Source: Achromobacter insolitus (GTDB lineage Bacteria > Pseudomonadota > Gammaproteobacteria > Burkholderiales > Burkholderiaceae_B). Taken from it: 64,000 bases of DNA. The DNA is taken from positions 1,148,005-1,212,004 of the forward strand of contig NZ_NJIF01000001.1 of assembly GCF_002209555.1 (NCBI RefSeq). The letters run 5' to 3'. Of this stretch, positions 17,668 through 26,326 are shown piece after piece. The translations under genes and the position numbers were made by a program. The notes beneath the pieces were generated by a model. That model saw only the letters and a program-made list of their open reading frames with translations. It was not told where the DNA came from and ran no database searches. Position 1 is the stretch's first letter. Every line of letters starts with the position of its first letter.

Positions 17668-18543
17668 ATGGATACTTACGATAAGTCCCGTTCGCAGACC
17701 TCGCCCATCGACCTGTGCGCCGCCATCGACGCGGCAGTCACGGCAGCCCATGCCGGCGCAGCCATACTGCAATCCTACGCGCATCACCGCGCGGATCTCG
17801 TGATCGACCGCAAGGCGCGCAATGATCTCGTATCCCAGGCCGATCGCGAAGCGGAGGCTGCCATTATCCAGGAGCTGCAGGCGCGCACGCCCAAGTTCGG
17901 CATCGTCGCCGAAGAGACCGGCGGCAAGCCCCAGGGCCACGCCACCTGGTACATCGACCCGCTGGACGGCACTACCAATTTCCTGCACGACATCCCGCAT
18001 TACGCGGTGTCGATCGCGCTGATCGCACACGCGGGTACTCCCCTGTCGGCCACCGAAACGCTGGCCGAGGACACGCCCGTGGTGGGCGTGGTCTATGACC
18101 CCAGCCGCGAAGAACTCTTTACCGCGGTCCATGGCCTGGGCGCGTGGCTCAATGGCCGCCGCATCACGTGCTCGCGCACGCAAACCATCGAAGACGCAGT
18201 CCTGGCCACGGGCTTTCCGTTCCGCGACTTTTCATTCGCCGCGCAATACATGCCCATGCTGCACGACGCGATCAACCGCGCCCGCGGCGTGCGCCGCATG
18301 GGCGCGGCCGCGCTGGACCTGGCATGGACGGCTTGCGGCCGCTATGACGGCTATTGGGAAATGGGCCTCGCGCCGTGGGACGTGGCCGCTGGCACGCTGA
18401 TCCTGCGCGAAGCGGGCGGCGCATGTTCGGACATGCACCAGCAGGACCCCTGGCCCATCGGTGGGCGCGTCGTGGCGGGCAACAAGCTCATCGAACGCGC
18501 CTTGCACGAGATGATCGCCCCGCACCTCGACAAAGAGGACTGA
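17668..18543 (+). CDS. Inositol monophosphatase family protein
   Basis: A 291-residue Mg-dependent phosphatase of the IMPase/SuhB family, which hydrolyses myo-inositol phosphates or related sugar phosphates. Motifs are complete: EE at 82-83 (VAEETGG), the metal-binding signature WYIDPLDGTTNF at 94-105, and the C-terminal APWDVAAGTLILREAGG. A ~15-residue insertion (AGTPLSATETLAEDT) follows the HYAVSIALI strand. The start at ATG 17668 is chosen because the upstream in-frame extension does not resemble the family. It is convergent with the acyl-CoA ligase gene. Confidence 0.9.
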   Translation: MDTYDKSRSQTSPIDLCAAIDAAVTAAHAGAAILQSYAHHRADLVIDRKARNDLVSQADREAEAAIIQELQARTPKFGIVAEETGGKPQGHATWYIDPLDGTTNFLHDIPHYAVSIALIAHAGTPLSATETLAEDTPVVGVVYDPSREELFTAVHGLGAWLNGRRITCSRTQTIEDAVLATGFPFRDFSFAAQYMPMLHDAINRARGVRRMGAAALDLAWTACGRYDGYWEMGLAPWDVAAGTLILREAGGACSDMHQQDPWPIGGRVVAGNKLIERALHEMIAPHLDKED

Positions 18544-18550
18544 CGCCCTC

Positions 18551-20251
18551 CTACGCCGCCTTGCTTCCGGGCGTGCCCGCGACGGCATCCGGACGCAGTT
18601 CCCGGCGCAAGATCTTGCCCACATTGCTCTTGGGGAGTTCGTCGCGGAACTCCACGTAACGCGGCCGTTTGTAGCCGGTGAGCTTTTCCCGGCACCAGTC
18701 CTGGATCTGCGCCTCGGTCAGCGTCGGATCCCGCCTCACCACGAACACCTTGACCGCCTCGCCCGAATGCTCGTCCGGCACGCCGATGGCCGCGCATTCC
18801 AGCACGCCGGGGTGCTGCGCCACGGCGGCCTCGACTTCGTTGGGGTAGACCTTGAACCCCGACACCGCGATCATGTCCTTCTTGCGGTCGACGATGCGCG
18901 TATAGCCCTGCTCGTCCATGATGCCGATGTCGCCCGTGCGGAAATATCCATCGGCGGTCATGGAGTGGCGGGTTTCCTCGGGCTTCTGCCAATAGCCCAG
19001 CATGACCTGCGGCCCGCGGATGGCGACCTCGCCTCGCTCGCCCAGGGGCACTTCACGGCCTTCGTCATCGAGGATGGCCACGTCGGTGGAAGGCAAGGGC
19101 AGACCGATGGATCCGGAATACGCGGTCGCATTGGTGGGATTCACGGTGGCCACCGGCGAGGTTTCCGACAGGCCATAGCCTTCGATCAACGGCCTGCCAG
19201 TGATCTTGAGCCAGCGTTCGGCGACCTGCTGCTGGACCGCCATGCCGCCGCCCAACGTCAGCCGGAGACCGGAAAAATCCAGGCGCGCAAAGTCCTCGTT
19301 GTGCGCCAAGGCGTTAAACAGCGTATTGACGCCGGGGAACACATTGATGGGCACCTTGCGCCACGCATTGATGAGCGAGGGTTGGTCGCGCGGGTTGATG
19401 ATGAGCACGTTGCGCATGCCGGCATGCAGGCCATACAACCCGCATACGGTCATGGCAAACACGTGGTAGAGCGGCAGCGCGCTGATGATGGTGAGCTGCT
19501 GGTCAGCAAGGTCGTGCACGACGGGCTGCGCCACCGCTTCCGTCTGCAGCACGTTGGCCACGAGATTGCGATGGGACAGCATCGCGCCCTTGGGCACGCC
19601 GGTCGTGCCGCCCGTGTATTGCAGCACGGCCACATCATCCATCGACAGCGCAGGCGGCGTGAAGCGCTGGCGCGCGCCGTCGCTCAGCACGTCCGGCAGC
19701 ATGCGGGCACCATCAATCCGCCACGCGGGAACGATCTTCTTGACATAGCGGGCGGCCAGGTTGACCAGCGGCGCCTTCAGGCCGCCGAGCAGATCGCCCG
19801 GCCCCGTGACGACGATGTGCTTGAGCTGTCCGCGGTCGGTGACGCGCTGCAGGGTGTGAGCGAAATTCTCCAGGATGACGATGGCCGACGCGCCGCTGTC
19901 CAGCAATTGCCGCTGCAGTTCTTCGGCGGTGTAGAGGGGATTGACGTTCACCACGACCAGGCCCGCGCGCAGCGTGCCCAGCATGCTGACCAGATAGGCT
20001 GGCACGTTCGGCATCATCAAGGCTACGCGTTCGCCTTTGGCGAGGCCCACGCTTTGCAGCCAATTGGCGAAAGCCTGCGCATGAGCGTCGAGTTGCGCGT
20101 AGGTGATGTCGCTGCCCATGGCGGTGCATGCGATGCGTGATGCGTACTGCTTGCAGGCCCGGTCCAGCAAGTCAGTCAGGGAGGCATAACCCTCTGTGGA
20201 TATTTCCGCCGGAACCCCCTGCGGATAATGGGCAAGCCACGGACGCGTCAT
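18551..20251 (-). CDS. fadD: Long-chain fatty acid-CoA ligase (FadD-like)
   Basis: A 566-residue AMP-forming acyl-CoA synthetase that activates fatty acids for beta-oxidation or lipid synthesis. Signatures are the P-loop-like YTGGTTGVPKGA, the linker-region EGYGLSETSP, YFRTGDIG, DRKKDMIAVSGFKVYPNEVE, and the catalytic lysine near the end (LPKSNVGKILRREL). The start at 20251 has GGAGA 8-9 bases upstream; an in-frame ATG at 20266 does not. It is divergent from the M20 amidohydrolase. Many bacteria carry several paralogs, so the symbol is a family assignment. Confidence 0.9.
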   Translation of the reverse strand: MTRPWLAHYPQGVPAEISTEGYASLTDLLDRACKQYASRIACTAMGSDITYAQLDAHAQAFANWLQSVGLAKGERVALMMPNVPAYLVSMLGTLRAGLVVVNVNPLYTAEELQRQLLDSGASAIVILENFAHTLQRVTDRGQLKHIVVTGPGDLLGGLKAPLVNLAARYVKKIVPAWRIDGARMLPDVLSDGARQRFTPPALSMDDVAVLQYTGGTTGVPKGAMLSHRNLVANVLQTEAVAQPVVHDLADQQLTIISALPLYHVFAMTVCGLYGLHAGMRNVLIINPRDQPSLINAWRKVPINVFPGVNTLFNALAHNEDFARLDFSGLRLTLGGGMAVQQQVAERWLKITGRPLIEGYGLSETSPVATVNPTNATAYSGSIGLPLPSTDVAILDDEGREVPLGERGEVAIRGPQVMLGYWQKPEETRHSMTADGYFRTGDIGIMDEQGYTRIVDRKKDMIAVSGFKVYPNEVEAAVAQHPGVLECAAIGVPDEHSGEAVKVFVVRRDPTLTEAQIQDWCREKLTGYKRPRYVEFRDELPKSNVGKILRRELRPDAVAGTPGSKAA

Positions 20252-20326
20252 GGTATTTGTCTCCATTAAATTGGTTTTTGATTGATGATACCCTTGTTGC
20301 GTTCCCTTTTTTCGCCCGAGAGCTCC

Positions 20327-21523
20327 ATGAAACTGCTCGAACCCATCGTCGCGTGGCATCACGACATTTCCAAGATCCGACGCGACATTCACGCGCATCC
20401 CGAACTGGCTTTCGAAGAATTCCGCACCGCTGATGTCGTGGCGGCAAAGCTCGAAGAATGGGGCATAGAAATCGACCGCGGCCTGGGCGGCACGGGCGTG
20501 GTCGGCATCATCCGCGGCAACCAGCCGGGCAATCGCGCGGTGGGCCTGCGCGCCGACATGGACGCCCTGCCCATGCAAGAGGCCAACACCTTCGAACACG
20601 CCAGCACCCATGCCGGCAAGATGCACGCCTGCGGCCATGACGGCCACACGGCCATGCTCCTGGCCGCGGCGCAATACCTGTCGCAGCACCGTGATTTCGC
20701 GGGCACGGTCTACGTGATTTTCCAGCCTGCGGAAGAAGGCGGCGGCGGCGCCAAGCGCATGATCGACGATGGCTTGTTCACGCGCTTCCCCATGGAAGCC
20801 GTATTCGGCATGCACAACTGGCCCGGCATGAAAGCCGGCCAGTTCGGCCTGACCGCCGGCCCCATCATGGCCTCCAGCAACGAGTTCTCCATCGTCGTGA
20901 AGGGCAAGGGCACGCACGCCGGCATGCCCAACCTGGGCATCGACCCCGTCATGGCAGCGGTGCAACTGGCGCAATCCCTGCAGACCATCATTACCCGCAA
21001 CCGCAACCCGCTGGACGCGGCGGTGCTCAGCATCACGCAGATCCACGCTGGCAGCGCCGACAACGTCGTGCCCAATCATGCTGAACTGCGCGGCACCGTG
21101 CGCACCTTCACGCTGGAAGTGCTGGACCTGATCGAACGCCGTATGGAAGAAATCGCGCGCCACACCTGCGCCGCGATGGACTGCGAAGTGCAGTTCACGT
21201 TCCAGCGCAACTATCCGCCAACCATCAATCACGCCGAGGAAGCTGCGTTCTGCGCCGACGTGCTGCGCGACATCGTCGGCGAAGCCAACGTCAACGATCA
21301 CGTGCAGCCCACCATGGGCGCGGAAGATTTCGCCTTCATGCTGCAGGAACTGCCAGGCTGTTATGTCTGGATCGGCAACGGCACCGGCGAGCACCGCGAC
21401 AGCGGTCACGGCCTGGGTCCCTGCATGCTGCATAACGGCAGCTACGACTTCAATGACGAACTGCTGCCGCTGGGCGGCACCTACTGGGTACAACTGGCGC
21501 TCAAGCGCCTGGCCAAGGCCTGA
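20327..21523 (+). CDS. M20 family amidohydrolase (hippurate hydrolase type)
   Basis: A 398-residue metal-dependent hydrolase that removes acyl groups from amino-acid amides (hippurate or N-acyl-amino-acid type). Metal ligands are visible in CGHDGH, the PAEEGGGG segment and MHNWPG. The lid-domain dimerisation insert occupies about residues 185-300 (KGKGTHAGMPNLGIDPV), and MGAEDFAFML is a late signature. A second, related gene lies at 60487-61680 in the same window. The start at 20327 follows family length. The natural substrate is unknown. Confidence 0.92.
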   Translation: MKLLEPIVAWHHDISKIRRDIHAHPELAFEEFRTADVVAAKLEEWGIEIDRGLGGTGVVGIIRGNQPGNRAVGLRADMDALPMQEANTFEHASTHAGKMHACGHDGHTAMLLAAAQYLSQHRDFAGTVYVIFQPAEEGGGGAKRMIDDGLFTRFPMEAVFGMHNWPGMKAGQFGLTAGPIMASSNEFSIVVKGKGTHAGMPNLGIDPVMAAVQLAQSLQTIITRNRNPLDAAVLSITQIHAGSADNVVPNHAELRGTVRTFTLEVLDLIERRMEEIARHTCAAMDCEVQFTFQRNYPPTINHAEEAAFCADVLRDIVGEANVNDHVQPTMGAEDFAFMLQELPGCYVWIGNGTGEHRDSGHGLGPCMLHNGSYDFNDELLPLGGTYWVQLALKRLAKA

Positions 21524-21526
21524 GCC

Positions 21527-22420
21527 TCACACGCCTTCCGCCGCCCCGACCGCCAGGCACATTGCCAGAAAGCGTTCGGCGGCGCGGGCGGCGGCGTCCG
21601 CATGCGGCACCAGAATGCTCAAGGTCCGCGTCAGCGGCTTGGGCAACAGGCGCAAAGCCGCCAGCGCGCCATCCTCGTGCCGCATCGACATAACCGACAC
21701 GAAACCCACGCCCAGGCCGGCCCGCACCGCCTGCTTAACTCCTTCCACGCCGGCCAGTTCCAGACCCACCGACGGTGCCAGGCCCGCATCCGCAAAGGCC
21801 CGCTCCACCAACCGGCGCACACCCGAACCAGGCTCGCGCATGATCAGTGGTGAGGTGGCCAGGTCGCGCAGCGTTACCGCCCCCTTCCCTGCCAGCGCGT
21901 GGTCCGCGCGCACCACCGCCACTACCTCGTCCTGGCGCCAGGCATGCACCGCCGTGTCCGCAGGCAGGCCAGCCGGCACATCGCCTTCGATGAACGCCAG
22001 ATCCAGAGCCGGCAGGCGTTCGACGATCTCACGCGTGTTGCCGTCGGACAGATGCAGGCTGACCGACGGAAACGCATGCCGGAAATCCGCCACCAGGCTG
22101 GGCAGCAGATAGCTGGCAGGCGTGGTGCTGGCGCCCAGCCGCAGGTCGCCGGTTTCCAGTCCGCGCCAGGATTCACGCACCGCCTGCGCCTGTCGATAGA
22201 CCTGGCGCAACTGCCGGGCCTGCTCGGCCAGGCGCTCGCCGGCCTCGGTCAGTGCGATGCCATGTCCGCTGCGGCGATACAGAGGCTCGCCGAACCATTC
22301 CTGCAACATCCGCAGTTGGCCCGAAACGGCCGGCTGGGACAGATTCAGCAGTTGCGCAGCGCGGCTGATGTTGCCAGCGTCGGCCACACTGGCGAAGGTG
22401 AGCAGTTGGTCAGGGGTCAT
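21527..22420 (-). CDS. LysR-family transcriptional regulator
   Basis: A 297-residue LysR regulator. It has an N-terminal winged helix (TFASVADAGNISRAAQLLNLSQPAVSGQLRMLQEWFGEPLYRR) and a periplasmic-binding-protein-like effector domain (LRLGASTTPASYLLPSLVADFRHAFP). This is the CysB/YeiE-like group. It is divergent from a YeiH-family transporter gene, the usual sign that it controls that gene and itself. A perfect dyad at 22444-22458 lies between them. ATG 22420 is preferred to GTG 22426; neither has a clear ribosome site. Confidence 0.92.
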   Translation of the reverse strand: MTPDQLLTFASVADAGNISRAAQLLNLSQPAVSGQLRMLQEWFGEPLYRRSGHGIALTEAGERLAEQARQLRQVYRQAQAVRESWRGLETGDLRLGASTTPASYLLPSLVADFRHAFPSVSLHLSDGNTREIVERLPALDLAFIEGDVPAGLPADTAVHAWRQDEVVAVVRADHALAGKGAVTLRDLATSPLIMREPGSGVRRLVERAFADAGLAPSVGLELAGVEGVKQAVRAGLGVGFVSVMSMRHEDGALAALRLLPKPLTRTLSILVPHADAAARAAERFLAMCLAVGAAEGV

Positions 22421-22439
22421 GAGCACACAAATATCAGAA

Positions 22440-22463
22440 TTTTGGATATTACATATCCGAAAT
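22440..22463. promoter_or_regulatory. Likely LysR operator (inverted repeat)
   Basis: GGATAT and ATATCC (22444-22449 and 22453-22458) form a perfect inverted repeat with a 3-bp centre, flanked by TTTT and GAAA. It sits in the AT-rich divergent promoter region between the LysR gene and the YeiH gene. Size and place fit a LysR binding site. Confidence 0.5.
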
Positions 22464-22541
22464 AAAGATTTTTCAAATAGTAGGGGAGAAATTAATATTT
22501 CGTGAAGTTATTTAGATATGCCTCCCCCAAAAGGCCAGCCC

Positions 22542-23630
22542 ATGAGTACCTCGTCCAGCACCGCCGTCCCCCTGCCCGCCGCCCCGGCCTCGCCGGCCTC
22601 CGCTCCCGCCGCCACGCCCTGGCGCGACAAGCTCAATGGCGTGCTGTTCGTCGGCCTGATGGCGGGCGCGGTGATGCAGTTGGCGGATCTGCCCGCCATC
22701 CGCCAGCTGGGCTTCTCGCCGCTGGTCGTGGGCATCGTCTGTGGCATGCTCTACGGCAACTTCCTGCGCGGCACGATGCCTGCAGATTGGGGGGTAGGCG
22801 TGAACTTCACGGCGCGGCGCCTGCTGCGCATCGCCGTCGCCTTCTACGGCCTGAACATCAGCATCCAGCAGATCGCGGCGGTGGGCCTGCCCGGCCTCGC
22901 GGTCTCGGTCGCGGTGGTGGTGGGTACCCTGCTGATCGGCACGGTAGTGGGCCAACGGCTGCTGGGCCTGGATCGCGACACCGCCATGCTGACCGCCGCG
23001 GGCAGCGCCATTTGCGGCGCCGCAGCCGTGCTGGCCTTCGAACCCACGCTGCGGGCCGCGCCCCACAAGAGCGCGGTGGCCGTGGCCACCGTGGTGCTGT
23101 TTGGTACCTTGTCGATGTTCCTCTACCCCGTGTTCTACCACGCAGGCTGGCTGAACTTCGACACGCAGGCGCTGGGCATCTACATCGGCGGCACCATCCA
23201 TGAAGTGGCCCAGGTGGTCGGCGCGGCCAGCAACATCGACCCAGCCACCACCGAAGTCGCCACCATCGTGAAAATGACCCGCGTGGCCCTGCTGGTGCCG
23301 GTCCTGCTGATCCTGGGCATGTACCTGCGCAGCGCGGCCTCGCATGCCGCCAGCGGCCAGTCCAAGGGCGCAAAGCTCCCCATTCCCTGGTTTGCGGTGG
23401 GCTTCCTGGTGCTGGCCATCATCAATTCGCTGAATATCATCCCCGCGGACTTGGTGGCTGCCATCCGCCGCCTGGACGTTTTTGCCCTGACCATGGCCAT
23501 GACCGCCCTCGGCATCGAAACGCGCTTCGCCCAGATTCGCAAGGCCGGTCCGCGCGTGATGGCGCTGGGCCTGATCCTGTACCTCTGGCTGCTGGTTGGC
23601 GGCTACGGCATCGTCAAGCTGGCCTCCTGA
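22542..23630 (+). CDS. yeiH: YeiH-family putative anion exporter
   Basis: A 362-residue inner-membrane protein of the YeiH (putative sulfate exporter) family with about ten helices. Recognisable parts are FSPLVVGIVCGMLYGN, RLLRIAVAFYGLNIS, TAAGSAICGAAAVLA and GGTIHEVAQVVGA. Related proteins export sulfite, sulfate or organosulfur anions, but the substrate here is inferred from the family only. The start at 22542 has AAGG 7 bases before ATG; ATG 22518 lacks a ribosome site. It is divergent from its likely LysR regulator. A hairpin follows the stop. Confidence 0.9.
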   Translation: MSTSSSTAVPLPAAPASPASAPAATPWRDKLNGVLFVGLMAGAVMQLADLPAIRQLGFSPLVVGIVCGMLYGNFLRGTMPADWGVGVNFTARRLLRIAVAFYGLNISIQQIAAVGLPGLAVSVAVVVGTLLIGTVVGQRLLGLDRDTAMLTAAGSAICGAAAVLAFEPTLRAAPHKSAVAVATVVLFGTLSMFLYPVFYHAGWLNFDTQALGIYIGGTIHEVAQVVGAASNIDPATTEVATIVKMTRVALLVPVLLILGMYLRSAASHAASGQSKGAKLPIPWFAVGFLVLAIINSLNIIPADLVAAIRRLDVFALTMAMTALGIETRFAQIRKAGPRVMALGLILYLWLLVGGYGIVKLAS

Positions 23631-23636
23631 TCCCGG

Positions 23637-23664
23637 CCCACCGCGGCCCGGCGGCCGCGGCGGG
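23637..23664. terminator. GC-rich stem-loop after yeiH
   Basis: A 12-bp stem (CCCACCGCGGCC with GGCCGCGGCGGG, one mismatch) around CGGC, seven bases after the stop codon. There is no T-run, so it may be an attenuating or stabilising 3' hairpin rather than a full intrinsic terminator. Confidence 0.5.
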
Positions 23665-23736
23665 CCTTGCACATGCACGCCGCTGTCTCGTTTTTCCTGC
23701 ATAATCGGCTGGTTCCCTAGCAGTGGAGTCGGCCGC

Positions 23737-24147
23737 ATGACCTCCAGCACCAAAACCCCGTTTACGACTTTGCCCGCCGATCGCGACGCGGTATTGCGCG
23801 TCATGCCGATGCCGGCGGACGCAAATATCCACGGGGACGTCTTCGGCGGCTGGATCATGTCCCAAGTCGACATCGCTGGCTCGATCCCCGCCGCGCGCCG
23901 CGCCGCCGGACGCGTGGCCACCGTGGCGGTCAATGCCTTCCAGTTCAAAGAGCCGGTCTTCGTGGGCGACCTGCTCAGTTTCTATGCTTCCATCATCAAG
24001 ACAGGCACGACGTCGGTCACGGTGTCCGTCGAGGTCTACGCGGAGCGCCAGCGGCTGGACGCCGAGATCGTCAAGGTCACCGAGGCCACGCTGACCTACG
24101 TCGCTACCGACGAAGCCCGCCGCCGCCGCCCCCTTCCCACCCTTTGA
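23737..24147 (+). CDS. yciA: Acyl-CoA thioesterase, YciA type
   Basis: A 136-residue hotdog-fold thioesterase that hydrolyses acyl-CoAs to acid and CoA in the cytoplasm. Family features are ANIHGDVFGGWIMSQVDIAG, with the catalytic aspartate after GGW, then NAFQFKEPVFVGDLLSFYASI and EVYAER. A GGAG ribosome site lies 8 bases before ATG 23737. The mgtE gene begins 10 bp after its stop, so the two may be co-transcribed, though no functional link is obvious. Confidence 0.93.
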   Translation: MTSSTKTPFTTLPADRDAVLRVMPMPADANIHGDVFGGWIMSQVDIAGSIPAARRAAGRVATVAVNAFQFKEPVFVGDLLSFYASIIKTGTTSVTVSVEVYAERQRLDAEIVKVTEATLTYVATDEARRRRPLPTL

Positions 24148-24157
24148 GCCGTAACGC

Positions 24158-25630
24158 ATGACGCAGTCCGCCGCCGCGCAGAAACCGCCCGCGACGCCCC
24201 GCCGCCTCGACCCGGAAGACGCCCAACACGCCCTGGCGGAAGTGCAGGAACGCCTGCGCCGCCAGCAACTGGTTGCCGACCTGGTGCATCGCCAGGAAGA
24301 AGGCGATTCCAAGGCCTCGCTGGTCGAGGACCTGGTGCATCGCCAGCACGAAGCCGAACTCAAGACATTGCTGGATGGCCTGCATCCGGCCGACATCGCC
24401 TTCATCCTGGAGTCGCTGCCCAAGGACGAGCGGCAGGCCATCTGGAAGCTGGTCAGCCCCGAGCACGACGCGGACGTGCTGCTGGAAGTCGAAGACTGGG
24501 TGCGGGAATCGCTGATCGAAGCGATGGACCGCCAGGACCTGGTTGCCGCCACCGGCAACATGGATGCCGACGAGCTGGCCGACCTGGCGCCCGACCTGCC
24601 GCCCGACGTGGTGGCCGAGGTCCAGAAAGGCCTGACCGAAGAAGAACGCGCGCAATTGCTGGAAGCCATGGGCTATCCGGAAGACAGCGTGGGCGCGATC
24701 ATGGACTTCGAGATGGTGCGGGTGCGCGAGGACGTGACGCTGGAAGTGGTGCTGCGCTATCTGCGCCGCCTGCACGAACTGCCCGACCACACCGACCAGA
24801 TCTTCGTGGTGGACCGCCAGGACAAGCTGCAGGGCATCCTCCCCCTGTCGAAGCTGCTGGTCAGCGAGCCTGAAACCGAAGTGCGCGCCGTCATGAATTC
24901 CGATTTCCTGACGCTCAACCCGCTGGACTCCGACGCGGACGCCGCCGGCGCCTTCGAACGCTACGACCTGGTCTCGGCGCCGGTCATGGACGACCAGGGC
25001 CGCCTGATCGGCCGCGTGACCATCGCCGACGTCGTGGACGTGATGCGCGAAGACTCCCAGGAACAGGCCCTGTCGCGCGCCGGTCTGCAGGAAGAGGACA
25101 TCTTCGCCCCGGTTTCCACGGCCTTGCGCAACCGCGCCCCCTGGCTGCTGTTCAACCTCTGTACCGCCGCCACGGCGTCTTTCGTGGCCTCCCAGTTCGA
25201 AGGCACGGTGAGCCAGATCGTGATCCTGGCCTTCCTGATGTCCATTGTGGCCGGCATCGGCGGCAACTCGGGCAACCAGACCATGACCCTGATCATCCGG
25301 GCCCTGGCCATGGGCCGGATCACCGGCCGCAACCTCTGGCAACTGGTCAAGCGCGAGCTTTTCGTCACCCTGATGGTGGGGCTGTGCGGCAGCCTGGTGG
25401 CCGCCCTGTTCGCCTGGGTCATTTCGCACTCCGTATCCATCGCGCTGGTGATGATGGCGGCCATGGTCTGCAATATGCTGGTCGGCGCATCCGTGGGGGT
25501 GCTGGTACCAATGGTCCGTGCCCGGTTTGGCAAGGATCCCGCGATGGGCTCGTCGGTGCTTTTGACCTTTGCCACCGATTCGCTCGGCTTCTTCATCTTT
25601 CTGGGGCTGGCGACAATTTTCCTGCTGTAG
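24158..25630 (+). CDS. mgtE: Magnesium transporter MgtE
   Basis: A 490-residue Mg2+ channel of the MgtE family. The cytoplasmic N domain spans about residues 55-160 (LKTLLDGLHPADIAFILESLPKDERQAIW). A pair of CBS domains follows (about 170-290), which closes the channel when Mg2+ is high. Five C-terminal membrane helices contain the pore signature GIGGNSGNQTMTLIIRALA. It is probably regulated mainly at the protein level by Mg2+; no riboswitch is seen upstream. Confidence 0.95.
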   Translation: MTQSAAAQKPPATPRRLDPEDAQHALAEVQERLRRQQLVADLVHRQEEGDSKASLVEDLVHRQHEAELKTLLDGLHPADIAFILESLPKDERQAIWKLVSPEHDADVLLEVEDWVRESLIEAMDRQDLVAATGNMDADELADLAPDLPPDVVAEVQKGLTEEERAQLLEAMGYPEDSVGAIMDFEMVRVREDVTLEVVLRYLRRLHELPDHTDQIFVVDRQDKLQGILPLSKLLVSEPETEVRAVMNSDFLTLNPLDSDADAAGAFERYDLVSAPVMDDQGRLIGRVTIADVVDVMREDSQEQALSRAGLQEEDIFAPVSTALRNRAPWLLFNLCTAATASFVASQFEGTVSQIVILAFLMSIVAGIGGNSGNQTMTLIIRALAMGRITGRNLWQLVKRELFVTLMVGLCGSLVAALFAWVISHSVSIALVMMAAMVCNMLVGASVGVLVPMVRARFGKDPAMGSSVLLTFATDSLGFFIFLGLATIFLL

Positions 25631-25679
25631 CCCTGATACAACAGCAAAATACGCCCGCTTCCCTCTAGCAGCGCAAGCT

Positions 25680-25730
25680 TGACAGCTAGCTGACAGGGTG
25701 GATGACGACTGTTCCATTACAGTAATGGAA
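25680..25730. promoter_or_regulatory. pagP upstream control region: tandem hexamers and 19-bp palindrome
   Basis: TGACAG occurs at 25680-25685 and 25691-25696, an 11-bp period like sites of OmpR/PhoP-class regulators. Sixteen bases downstream is a perfect 19-bp palindrome at 25712-25730 (TTCCATTACAGTAATGGAA). Both lie within 80 bp before the pagP start codon. They point to control by at least one dimeric regulator. Confidence 0.5.
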
Positions 25731-25759
25731 TTGTCATCTCCCCTTTTTCAGTGCCCACA

Positions 25760-26314
25760 ATGACCGCAAGATTCCGGGCAGCAATTTTCAGCCTGCTGCT
25801 CGCCACCTTCGCCGCCACCGCCCAAGCCTGTGACAGCATGCCCTCATGGGCCAAGTCCGCCTGCAACCGCCTGGACCAGATCTGGACCGAGGGCGGCAAT
25901 GACCTGTACCTGACCGGCTACTCCTGGCACAACCGTGCCACCTACAGCAAAGAAAAGATCGACAGCTTCAACGAGCTGGCCTGGGGCGGCGGCTACGGCC
26001 GCAGCATCTACGACGAAGATGGCGACTGGCAAGGCCTGTACGCCATGGCCTTCCTGGATTCGCACAGCAAGATCGAGCCCATCGCCGGCTATGGCTTCCT
26101 GAAGATCGGGCATGTCAGCGAGAACTTCCGCCTCGGCGCGGGCTATACCGTCTTCCTGACGGCGCGCCACGACATCATGAGCTACGTGCCGTTTCCCGGC
26201 ATCCTGCCGCTGGTGAGCGCGGGCTACAAGGACGCGATGCTGTACGCGACCTACATCCCCGGATCCGCCGGCGCCGGCAACGTGCTGTTCATGTTCGGCC
26301 GCTGGAGCTTCTGA
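25760..26314 (+). CDS. pagP: Lipid A palmitoyltransferase PagP
   Basis: A 184-residue outer-membrane beta-barrel enzyme that moves a palmitate from phospholipid to lipid A, protecting against cationic peptides. A signal peptide ends near residue 23 (TAQA-C). Catalytic residues are all visible: His57 (TGYSWHNR) and Asp100-Ser101 (AMAFLDSHS). Their spacing of 43 and 44 residues equals that of H33, D76 and S77 in E. coli PagP. An aromatic C-terminus (FMFGRWSF) suits barrel assembly. ATG 25760 is preferred to GTG 25751. Upstream palindromes suggest regulated expression. Confidence 0.95.
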   Translation: MTARFRAAIFSLLLATFAATAQACDSMPSWAKSACNRLDQIWTEGGNDLYLTGYSWHNRATYSKEKIDSFNELAWGGGYGRSIYDEDGDWQGLYAMAFLDSHSKIEPIAGYGFLKIGHVSENFRLGAGYTVFLTARHDIMSYVPFPGILPLVSAGYKDAMLYATYIPGSAGAGNVLFMFGRWSF

Positions 26315-26326
26315 AGCCCCCTGGCC

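Noticed and set aside
20252..21493. Upstream extension of the acyl-CoA ligase frame (to 980 codons)
   Set aside because: The extra ~400 residues are antisense to the M20 amidohydrolase; the ligase proper starts at 20251 with a ribosome site.
22512..23948. A 478-codon minus-strand open frame opposite yeiH and yciA
   Set aside because: It is rich in His/Gln/Gly with no recognisable motif and spans two well-supported plus-strand genes.
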